Shown piece by piece: positions 7,444-15,100 of a stretch of DNA of 55,295 bases. This stretch comes from Candidatus Pacearchaeota archaeon (GTDB lineage: Archaea; Nanoarchaeota; Nanoarchaeia; Pacearchaeales; GW2011-AR1). A model generated the notes under the pieces. It saw only the letters and a list, made by a program, of their open reading frames with translations, was not told the DNA's origin and did no database searches. Location: NCBI GenBank assembly GCA_002686195.1, contig NZAS01000023.1, positions 1 through 55,295 on the forward strand, written 5' to 3'. The position numbers and the translations under genes are program-made. The number at the start of each line of letters is the position of its first letter. Position 1 is the first letter of the stretch.

Positions 7444-7983
7444 GTGAAGATATTAAAAGTTTTTACATTACTGCTCTTATGCCCGCTCCTTACTGCATCA
7501 TACAGTTCTGAGCAGCCAGTTGCTGGGCCAAATTCTTATCCAGAACTAACAGGATTCTGGGCGGTCAAGCCTGTTCTAAAAGTTTGTAAAACAGCATCAG
7601 TGCCAGACTCTAGAGTTAAGAGGGCTGTGTCTTATTGGGACCGCTTAGGGTATGAATTTGAAGAAGTTATATTTGATGATGAATCTAGCTCTTGTCATTC
7701 CAGGCCATTGTTTGGAGAGATAGTAATAACTGCGCCAGATCAAAGCTTCGACTTTGACAAGCTTGCAATAACAAAAACCACAAGAAGTATTGATACTAAT
7801 TTTATAATGTATTCTATCATTTACTTTCCTTCTGTTAATCACACTAAAGAACGTATTTTAGAACATGAAATCGGACACGCTTTAGGCTGGGGCCATACTT
7901 TTAGAACCCAACATATTATGAATGAAAATTGGATCCGAGGTGGGCACGACTCGCTTGGATTAAGACACTCTATATATATATAG
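7444..7983 (+). CDS. Secreted metzincin-type zinc metalloprotease
   Basis: This is a 179-residue protein with a GTG start seven bases after the previous stop. A hydrophobic signal peptide (LKVFTLLLLCPLLTASYSS) is followed by a short mature domain. The catalytic motif HEIGHALGWGH begins at H141, with E142 as the general base and H141, H145 and H151 as zinc ligands in the HExxHxxGxxH pattern of metzincins. M159 in the following HIMNENW is in place for the Met-turn. Length and motif spacing match small matrixin-like phage or bacterial proteases. A cytoplasmic capsid maturation protease would not need a signal peptide, so export, or display in the particle, is implied. No lipobox is present. The role could be envelope or S-layer attack at entry or release, or cleavage of a host surface protein; these are inference. 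Confidence 0.8.
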   Translation: MKILKVFTLLLLCPLLTASYSSEQPVAGPNSYPELTGFWAVKPVLKVCKTASVPDSRVKRAVSYWDRLGYEFEEVIFDDESSSCHSRPLFGEIVITAPDQSFDFDKLAITKTTRSIDTNFIMYSIIYFPSVNHTKERILEHEIGHALGWGHTFRTQHIMNENWIRGGHDSLGLRHSIYI

Positions 7984-8051
7984 AACTTTCAAACAAAATA
8001 ATGGATGAAGTCAAATAAAATAGTAATATTGTATATATATTTGGAGATACT
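7984..8051 (+). promoter_or_regulatory. Short AT-rich intergenic segment with weak promoter-like words
   Basis: It contains ATAGTAATATTGTATATATAT (8020-8040), then GGAGATACT before the ATG at 8052. Related ATAGTA words occur in other gaps (26641, 38353). There is no clear two-box promoter. Confidence 0.25.
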
Positions 8052-8300
8052 ATGAGAGAGCCAGAAAATTGTTCCATATCCTATTGTGGATTTGAAATGC
8101 CCCGTACTTTTGAGGAGATACAGTTTGAGCTTTTAGGTTTGGACAATCTAATCAAAAGAGCAGAAGAACGTACATCTATGTTAAAGCAAAGTTCTTTTCT
8201 TGCTAATTTAGCAATTAATAATGAATCCGAAGATTTAAAAGAGTTTTTTGTCACAGAAGAGAACAAATTAAATGATAAAGATAATAGCATCAAAGAATAA
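8052..8300 (+). CDS. Small hypothetical protein between two metallopeptidase genes
   Basis: This is an 82-residue, mostly helical and acidic protein with an ATG start behind GGAGA at 8042-8046. It has a short cysteine-containing N-terminus (NCSISYCGFEMP) and a helix LLGLDNLIKRAEERTSMLKQ. Its last 29 bases overlap the next gene, so the two are probably translated together. I recognise no family. Co-expression with the HELVH protein suggests a partner or inhibitor, which is speculation. Confidence 0.55.
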   Translation: MREPENCSISYCGFEMPRTFEEIQFELLGLDNLIKRAEERTSMLKQSSFLANLAINNESEDLKEFFVTEENKLNDKDNSIKE

Positions 8301-8775
8301 AGATAATTCATTAATGAAGCAAATGGAAACATTGTCAAAAATAAGGACATCCCTTATGAATGATTCTGTTGCAAAAGAAATATGCGAAGAAAATAATATG
8401 GGAGTTTGGTTTTTAGCAAGCGTCCCTATTAGCTTTGAAGACTTAGATGTTACTGCAAAGACAGTCAATGGAAACATTACTTTAAATCCAAAGTTGATGA
8501 AAAAATCATTTAAAATAATTATGCGATATGTAATACATGAACTGGTTCATGCTATCCAACATGTTAAAGATTATGGCACAAAGCAGGATGATAAAAGAAA
8601 AGATTATTTAAACAGAGAAGACGAAATTGAGGCTTTCCAATATCAAGTAAAATTTGATGAACAGACCAGAGGAGAGGACAAAGCAGAAGAGTATGTAGAC
8701 GGCTTGCTTGATTTCCATGATATTCCTTCTGATCAAAAAAGAGATAAGAAGGAAGAGATCATGGAAAAGGTTTGA
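8272..8775 (+). CDS. HExxH zinc metallopeptidase-like protein (gluzincin type)
   Basis: This is a 167-residue protein without a signal peptide. H89-E90-L-V-H93 (in VIHELVHAIQH) is a clear zinc-binding HExxH helix. About 25 residues further, NREDEIEAFQYQ supplies acidic residues (E118 or E120) as the likely third ligand, the layout of gluzincins such as IrrE/ImmA- or SprT-like phage proteins. The C-terminus is charged. The ATG at 8272 overlaps the previous gene; a later ATG at 8314 lacks a ribosome site. Possible roles are a cytoplasmic maturation protease for virion proteins or a host-factor protease. It shows no visible similarity to the metzincin gene just upstream beyond the zinc motif. 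Confidence 0.7.
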   Translation: MIKIIASKNKDNSLMKQMETLSKIRTSLMNDSVAKEICEENNMGVWFLASVPISFEDLDVTAKTVNGNITLNPKLMKKSFKIIMRYVIHELVHAIQHVKDYGTKQDDKRKDYLNREDEIEAFQYQVKFDEQTRGEDKAEEYVDGLLDFHDIPSDQKRDKKEEIMEKV

Positions 8776-8787
8776 GCTGATCAGCTC
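8774..8787. other. Perfect 14-base palindrome overlapping a stop codon
   Basis: GAGCTGA is followed directly by TCAGCTC. The palindrome begins inside the TGA stop of the HExxH gene (8773-8775) and lies 33 bases before the next start codon. With no loop and no T-run it is a poor terminator; a protein-binding site is possible. Confidence 0.4.
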
Positions 8788-8819
8788 TACTAATAGAATG
8801 GCCTCAATTGGAGGTTTTT

Positions 8820-10811
8820 ATGCTAACATTATCTGGAGCTTCACCGGCTGAAGGTACAAGCTATGTAGAATTAGATTCTTTAGTAGAATTTACTATCGTA
8901 GATGATGATACTGGCATAGACTCGTCTTCGCTTGTTGTAGAAATAAGTGGAGCAAGAGCTGTTGAAGAATTAGAATTTCTATCAGGATTTGATGGAACCT
9001 TTTCTGATATCTCGGTTATAGATGCAGGCGTATCTGTAATTATAGATAAAGAAGACTTATTTGATGTAGGCGAAGTTATTCTTGTTAAAATACAAGTAAA
9101 AGATTTAGATGGAAGTTATTATAACTTTGAATATGTATTCAAAACAATACCTTTAGAGCCTATATTGGAATTATCGTCTCCAGAAAGTGGAGATCTAATT
9201 CAATCAGATCAAGTTTTGTTCTTACAGTTTAAAGATGAAATAGATGATATAAATACCAGCAGCATAAATGTTTGGCTTAATGATCTGCCAATCGTCGTAG
9301 ATGGAGAGTTTGAAGAATACTTCGACGGAGACTCCTCAGCGGTAACAAAAATAACAGATGGAGCTTCTGTCAGAATAGAGCCTACGGAGCCATTCAGAGA
9401 CGGGGCCTATATTTTAAAATATACTGTTGAAGATACGTCCGGCAACTTATTGCGAGGAAAATTTTCTTACACAGTAGATCTTCCAGAGGTAATGCTTTCA
9501 TCTACTTTTCCTCAAATTAAATTTTTAGGATTTGCTCAAGGCATAAAAAAAGTTTCTAATATGGGCAGAGGAGATATGCTCAAGGTAGAGTGGAATCAGC
9601 CTGTATCTAGATCTTATAAGGGCGATTCTTTTGTTTTGATTTTTGAGAATGAATCAAGATTGGAAATTTTTGATTCAAATCCAAAATATATAGCAACCTC
9701 AGAGACTACTTGTGCTGATGTTTCAGGCTTTACTCCAGGGCTGACCCTGGCCTTTGCCGCAAGAGCCTTAGAAACGTTTAGCGGCACTCTTGATATAAGT
9801 GAAATGGAAGAGGCGGCAGATGGATTGTATGCAGTTCCAGATGATATTGAGATTTCAGAACAAGTATTGCAGGATTCGACAATATTTCCTGTATCTTCGA
9901 CAGAAGGATATCCTGCTTCTGGAATTTTAATAATTAATGATTCAGAAGTAATTAAATATACAGCAAAAACAGATACTTCTTTTTTGCTTCCAACCGGAGG
10001 CCGAGGATTAAATGGTACAAGTCCAGGAATATACATTGCTGGCGATTCGGTTAAGATGTTTTTGGCCTGTCAAGACAAAAACTCTGTAATAGTTATTGCC
10101 ACTCCAACGTATGTAGACGGTTATGAGAGCGGAAGAGAAGTTGACGGTACTGGATTGGTTATAACAGATTATTCAGATAATGATAAAAAGTTTTTTCAAG
10201 GATTTGATTTTTGTGGATATCACAGAGCTATTCCTCAACAGATTTTTCAGGGAACAGATGATTGCGGAAGCTATCTGGGAGGAGAGTTTAATAAGTTTAG
10301 AGGAATGAATCTATTCGACAGAATGCTGAACAGAGAGGAGGTTCTTCTAGATCAAGTTGGAGAGCCGGTAATCTTATTGAAGAGAATATGGGACGGAGAG
10401 ATCTGCAGCTGTTCTGACTCAAGAAGAATGCATCCAAAGGTTAAGTCTTGCAAGAGTTGTTATGGAACAGGATATAGTGGAGGCTACAGTCAGTATGACT
10501 ACAAGCGAAGGTCAGACGGAAGGGTTATGCTAATGTTCGGAGATACTGTTGAGGACCTAAAGCTTGGCCCTCATGCGCACTTAGAGCAGCAATATGAGCC
10601 TTCAGGCTGGACTCTGCCTAATCCGGCAATAAGGGATAGAGACTTGATAGTTAGGTTTGATTTTAATGATGATGTAGAATATATTTATGAAGTATTAGAT
10701 GTAACCAAAGATAAATTATTCTATAGACATTTTACAAGACAAAGAATGAGACTGAAGAGGTTGGATAAGACAGATATTGTCTATACCTTTTCGTATTCTT
10801 TAGATACTTAG
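8820..10811 (+). CDS. Virion protein with Ig-like repeats and C-terminal zinc ribbon
   Basis: I choose the ATG at 8820 because TTGGAGG (8808-8814) is its ribosome site; an upstream TTG at 8808 lies inside that site. The product is 663 residues. The first 220 residues hold two cadherin- or Ig-like beta domains (SGASPAEGTSYVELDSLVEF; LELSSPESGDLIQSDQVLF), each ending in a 'Y.vkD.sG' strand. A middle beta region and a C-terminal domain follow. The latter has four cysteines in C-x-C (529, 531) and C-x-x-C-x-G-T-G (544, 547), a rubredoxin- or DnaJ-like zinc ribbon. The rest (FGDTVEDLKLGP, PAIRDRDLIVRF, YIYEVLDVTKDKLFYRHFTRQ) resembles a conserved neck or portal-adjacent protein of large phages. 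Placement in the particle is inferred. Confidence 0.6.
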   Translation: MLTLSGASPAEGTSYVELDSLVEFTIVDDDTGIDSSSLVVEISGARAVEELEFLSGFDGTFSDISVIDAGVSVIIDKEDLFDVGEVILVKIQVKDLDGSYYNFEYVFKTIPLEPILELSSPESGDLIQSDQVLFLQFKDEIDDINTSSINVWLNDLPIVVDGEFEEYFDGDSSAVTKITDGASVRIEPTEPFRDGAYILKYTVEDTSGNLLRGKFSYTVDLPEVMLSSTFPQIKFLGFAQGIKKVSNMGRGDMLKVEWNQPVSRSYKGDSFVLIFENESRLEIFDSNPKYIATSETTCADVSGFTPGLTLAFAARALETFSGTLDISEMEEAADGLYAVPDDIEISEQVLQDSTIFPVSSTEGYPASGILIINDSEVIKYTAKTDTSFLLPTGGRGLNGTSPGIYIAGDSVKMFLACQDKNSVIVIATPTYVDGYESGREVDGTGLVITDYSDNDKKFFQGFDFCGYHRAIPQQIFQGTDDCGSYLGGEFNKFRGMNLFDRMLNREEVLLDQVGEPVILLKRIWDGEICSCSDSRRMHPKVKSCKSCYGTGYSGGYSQYDYKRRSDGRVMLMFGDTVEDLKLGPHAHLEQQYEPSGWTLPNPAIRDRDLIVRFDFNDDVEYIYEVLDVTKDKLFYRHFTRQRMRLKRLDKTDIVYTFSYSLDT

Positions 10812-10823
10812 GAGTTTAAAATA

Positions 10824-11087
10824 ATGTATTGGATAAAAAACACTGCCGGAAAACCTGATGCGATGTTAACGTTTGCTTTCTTAGCGTTTTCAGTAGTAAC
10901 ATTAAACATTTTGTTAGCCACTTTTGGTAGAATATCTTATAAAGAGTTTGAAATAGGCTTTCAGTCTATGGAGGCTGCAGCTATGACGGCTTATCTTGCG
11001 GCTACGTTTACAGCATATGTAACTAGGCGTTGGACGGATAGGAAGTATTCGCCGCCAGAAGAGGAAGAGGAAAACAACAGTGAGTGA
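10824..11087 (+). CDS. Small two-helix membrane protein, holin-like
   Basis: This is an 87-residue protein with a GGAG ribosome site. It has two hydrophobic segments, AMLTFAFLAFSVVTLNILLAT and a second around SMEAAAMTAYLAATFTAYVT, separated by a short charged loop, and a charged acidic tail (EEEEENN). Two transmembrane helices in under 100 residues fit a class II holin or a small phage inner-membrane protein. Related small proteins ending 'AYvaRR.TD' are, as I recall, frequent in large marine phages. The next three genes overlap and encode membrane or exported coiled-coil proteins, which strengthens a lysis-cassette reading. No endolysin is present nearby. Confidence 0.5.
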   Translation: MYWIKNTAGKPDAMLTFAFLAFSVVTLNILLATFGRISYKEFEIGFQSMEAAAMTAYLAATFTAYVTRRWTDRKYSPPEEEEENNSE

Positions 11088-11448
11088 AGAAGCTACAGAT
11101 AAGAAAACTTTTTGTGGAGCAGTTTCTAACTTTTTTAAAAGTATTGGTTTAAAAGTTAAGCTTATACTTGGGGCTATAGTAGGCATCTTTGGATTCATAT
11201 CTATTTTTCTTTTAAGAAAAAAGATGAATGCTCGCCAAATTCTCGAATTAGAACTAAAGAAGGTTCGAGAAGAAATCGAGATCGAGAAAACGCAAGAAGA
11301 AATCGATAGAAATGATGTAAAGATCTTGCTGTTAGAGGGGCGCATAGAAGAAATTAAATTAGAAATCAAAGAGCTTGAAGAGTTTGAAGCACGAGACAGC
11401 GTTTCCGATGAAGAGCTTGATGAATTCTTTGACGACAGAGGGTTTTAA
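11080..11448 (+). CDS. Membrane-anchored coiled-coil protein, i-spanin-like
   Basis: This is a 122-residue protein. The GTG start at 11080 overlaps the preceding gene by eight bases. One transmembrane helix (VKLILGAIVGIFGFISIFLL, near residues 26-45) is followed by a long charged coiled coil (about residues 50-107, heptads rich in E, K, L and I) and an acidic tail (SDEELDEFFDDRG). An N-terminal membrane anchor with a coiled-coil body is the architecture of inner-membrane spanins, but the orientation is not certain from sequence. The next gene starts in a TAATG overlap. A scaffold-like membrane protein is the alternative. Confidence 0.5.
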   Translation: MSEEATDKKTFCGAVSNFFKSIGLKVKLILGAIVGIFGFISIFLLRKKMNARQILELELKKVREEIEIEKTQEEIDRNDVKILLLEGRIEEIKLEIKELEEFEARDSVSDEELDEFFDDRGF

Positions 11449-11660
11449 TGTTAAAAAAAATAAATAAACTTATACTTTTTTCTAAAAATGAAAATAATGA
11501 AATTCACAATAAGCTTGTATCTATCGCAGCAAAGGTTGAGAAAAGACTCTCTTCGGGAAAAACATACCTTCTAATAGACACAAGAGAGATGGAGTCATTG
11601 GTTTCGCCAAATAGTGTGGACAAAGAAGAAGGGGTAGGAGAAATGGGGTTAGAGTTATGA
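11448..11660 (+). CDS. Small hypothetical protein
   Basis: This is a 70-residue protein starting at the A of a TAATG overlap with the previous stop and ending in an ATGA overlap with the next gene. It is basic at the N-terminus and has a short alpha/beta pattern (KLVSIAAKVEKRLSSGKTYLLIDTREMESLV). It has no membrane helix and no known motif. Only its coupling to the flanking membrane and secreted protein genes gives context. Confidence 0.5.
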   Translation: MLKKINKLILFSKNENNEIHNKLVSIAAKVEKRLSSGKTYLLIDTREMESLVSPNSVDKEEGVGEMGLEL

Positions 11661-12127
11661 ATTCGTTTTTAAACCAGATTATTTCATTGGTTGTAATTAT
11701 GTCAATTGTATTTACACCAAGCATAAGCTGGGCCGGAGATATTGTCACTGCAGGCACTGAGCTTACAGTAGATTCTTATGTTTTTACCATAGAGGAAGCA
11801 ACGAATCTTCTTAACAGAATAGAGGAGTTGGAAGCAAAAGAGAAAGAGCTAGATAGATATATAGAGTTGGAGTCTTTAAGGGTTCAGCAAATAGATTTAT
11901 ATAAACTTAATTTAGACTATACTCAATCACAAGTAGATAGATATGCTCATCTAAACGTAATAAACCAAGATCTTATTGATCGTTATAACAAAAGAGATAG
12001 ACTTCAAACTTGGGAAAATATAGGATTCTTAGCTTTGGGGATGGCATTGACAGTTGGGGCCTTTGTAGCTGCAGATGCCATTACAGATCAAATGGAAGTT
12101 AGCACTGGCGTATCAACCAGTTTCTAA
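11657..12127 (+). CDS. Exported coiled-coil protein with C-terminal membrane helix
   Basis: This is a 156-residue protein; its ATG overlaps the previous TGA. A signal peptide (FLNQIISLVVIMSIVFTPSI, cleavage probable after SWA) is followed by a coiled coil around residues 45-110 (EEATNLLNRIEELEAKEKEL and further) and a hydrophobic helix NIGFLALGMALTVGAFVAA near residues 122-140. An exported coiled coil ending in a membrane helix is the layout of a unimolecular spanin except that no lipobox cysteine is present. With the preceding genes it may form an envelope-spanning lysis or anchoring complex. This is inference from topology only. Confidence 0.5.
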   Translation: MNSFLNQIISLVVIMSIVFTPSISWAGDIVTAGTELTVDSYVFTIEEATNLLNRIEELEAKEKELDRYIELESLRVQQIDLYKLNLDYTQSQVDRYAHLNVINQDLIDRYNKRDRLQTWENIGFLALGMALTVGAFVAADAITDQMEVSTGVSTSF

Positions 12128-12177
12128 TACTAATTTTTTTTTAATGAATATAGATCTTAAAATTATAAGGATTATTA

Positions 12178-15100
12178 ATGGCGAAATCAAAATACCCAGA
12201 TAAGCTCGATACGTCTATTGAGATACCCGCTGTTAGAGATAACATTATTGAGATTGGATCCGATGTTCTTAATAGTGTACGCACAGCTATATTTCAAATA
12301 GAAAGAACTCTTGGTATAAATCCGCAAGGCGCTGTCGGTAACACTGTATCTGATAGACTGAATAAATCCTTAGACGGTAATGGAAACATATTAAAGGAAG
12401 CTCTAGACAGAGCTAATGTATTAAGCGGGCCAGTTGTAGATAAGGATGTTTCTAAAAATGCTGCAATCAACGAAAGCAAGTTAAGGCTCGACTATCCAAC
12501 GCAATTATTGCAAGATGAAATATCTCAAATAATAAGCCAGCTTACTATAATTCTCACTACACTGGAAGAGCTTGCTGTGCTGCTAAATGCACACGTTCAT
12601 CCTGATGCAACGAACAGACATTACGCTAAAGCAATAACGGTAGAGGCAATTGATTCAACAGGATCAGAAGTTGGAATGGTTTCTGTTGATGTAGCTACTG
12701 CTCAAGATGTTTTTGAACAAATTTTTCAATCTCATATAAATTATGACGGAAGTGATATATCAATATCAAACAGGTCGCATGAAGCTGATCAATTATTTTT
12801 TGATAACGAAGATGTTTCTGCATACACAAGCGCAGAAGATGTACAAGAGGCTATTGAGGATGTTTATGAGTACACCATTGGCCAACTTGATATACATCAG
12901 AACAAGCAACATGATAATGGAATTTTAAAATCTTCAGTTATTACATCGCCTGAAGATAGTGATGAGGGGATTCTGCTTGTTGAGGAATCAGGTGTAAACT
13001 ACAGCGCTACTAGCCCTTCGGAAATAAAACAGGCAGTAGTTGTTAGGTTTGACGACCCTCCTGATGCTCCAGAAATAGAAATTAAAAAATCAGATATATT
13101 AAAAATTACAGATAACTCTGGTTCTACTGAATATCAAATTTTTAAAGTTAATTATTCAGCAAGCGGCTCTACCATAGAGTCTGTAGAGGTTTATGGACAT
13201 TTCATAGAAAGCTCATCGAGTGTATCTGCGGCTAAAATTTATAGAAACATGAACAAAGAAGCAAACCATGGAGGCTTGTTAACTACGGCTAGAGAATACC
13301 AGTCTATTACGGCTACTTCTTATAGTAATGCAGATATTATTCAGATAGCAAATCCAGATGCTTCAACAATTATATCTAATCATATAAATCCTTCTGAGAT
13401 TTCATTAACAAATAGATATTTTAATATAACTGTTGATGATGGCAGTGAAATAGAATTAGATATATATGATGGCACCGCAGCCAGTCAATCTCTTGACACT
13501 ATTATAAAAAACTTAAATGCTCAATTTTCAGAAAATGCATCAAGCGTATCTGCATATAGAGTAGATTATGATGAAAATAAATCTCCTGAACTAGCCCTTG
13601 TTCATTCTATTCCAAGTGATATTTCGAGTTCTCATACCCTTACGGTATCTAGAGGTTCGGATGATGCTCTGGACTCTCTAGGTTTAGAAATGTTTGAAGA
13701 TACAACTATCAATTCTGGATTAGGAACTGCATATTATATACAAGGCACAGAGTATAGCAGTCTTGGCACAAAGATGGCAGAAATAGGGCTCACTTTATTA
13801 TCAGGAACAGCATCAGTTACTTCTTCCACAGTAGATTTCAAAGAATATGGAATAAGGGAAGGCGACTTATTGGTCGTGTCCGGATCGCCCAGTGATGATG
13901 GAACATATGTTATTCTTCAAGTGACGACAAGCAGCTTGGTTGTAGATAGGAATCAATTATCTGGAAACAAATGGTCAGGCGAGTCAGACGCGGAAACAGA
14001 ATTTTATATTTATAAAAACTCAATATCATTAAATCAAATGGAGTTTGATATATCGGGCACAGGGGGTGCTAATGGATCTATTTGTGATATTTTTATGGAT
14101 TACAATAGAAATGTTTTTTACAATGTAAGATTAGAGTATGGAATTGAAGCTCTTCCTGCCGGAAACAGTTTGATATCAATCGTAGATTTCAATGGAGATG
14201 TTTCTTCATACGAAGGAACATTGCTTGCCGAGCCTGATGATGCTGCGTCACCAGCGTATACCATACTAACCTTAGATGACGGTCCTCCTATTGAGCTTAA
14301 AGGTGTAGAGAATCAGTATATAGAATTAAAATCTGGGACTCATGATATAAGATTATTAATCTATATTGAAGATTCCGATAATATTTTGACATTTTTTGGA
14401 TCAGCTAGTGATATAACTGTTCCTATTCTTGGACACGAAGGCGTAAACGAAGAAGAAAATATGCTTCTTTCCAGAGCCTTATTTGAATCTGGTTCTGCCA
14501 GGATTGCTGGAGCCGGAGCCGAATTCCCAAGATTATTCAGAAAGATGCGCAGAGGCAATATTTCTCAAAAAGATCTTGGAACTGATGCAATTTATGCAAA
14601 TCAACAGAGGCCTTTAGAAGAAACTAGATCAAATGGAGTTATTTTCGGCCTTAGCGTAAGCCCTTCTGCTACGTCTATAGATGCAAATGATCATTATACA
14701 ATAGATATAGTTCCTGGTGTTTGCTATGTAAAAGGAAAAAGATTTGAAATTAATAAAAAAGAAAATCTAATCACAGGTATAGTGGCCGCACCGACTGGTC
14801 CAGATAACTTTTTTGTAGCAGTTGATCAATGGGGCAGCATCGTATTCGCTCCTGCAGATGGAGTAACCTGCGAATGTCCTTTCGATCCTTCTAATTATTG
14901 TATTTTAAGTTCTGTAGAATATGATTTAGCAACCGTTGCCGCTATAGACTTAAGGTTATTTATTGATAATTTAGATCTTACGGTTCTTAACTCAATAACC
15001 GTAAGTCCTCAAAAGGGGATGGGGCATTTTTCAAATATAAATAAAGCATTGAAATATGCAAAAAGATTTTCCAAAATATTTCCTCAGGCCGGCACCCCTA

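Noticed and set aside
7459..7500. Lipoprotein signal in the exported metzincin
   Set aside because: The cysteine in LLLLCPLL sits inside the hydrophobic core and lacks the small residues of a lipobox; an ordinary signal peptide fits better.
8808..8822. TTG start at 8808 for the Ig-domain gene
   Set aside because: The TTG is part of the ribosome site TTGGAGG that serves the ATG at 8820.
12104..12142. Hairpin ACTGG/CCAGT followed by a run of nine T as a terminator
   Set aside because: The stem is only five pairs and the T-run begins 13 bases after it, too far for a Rho-independent terminator.
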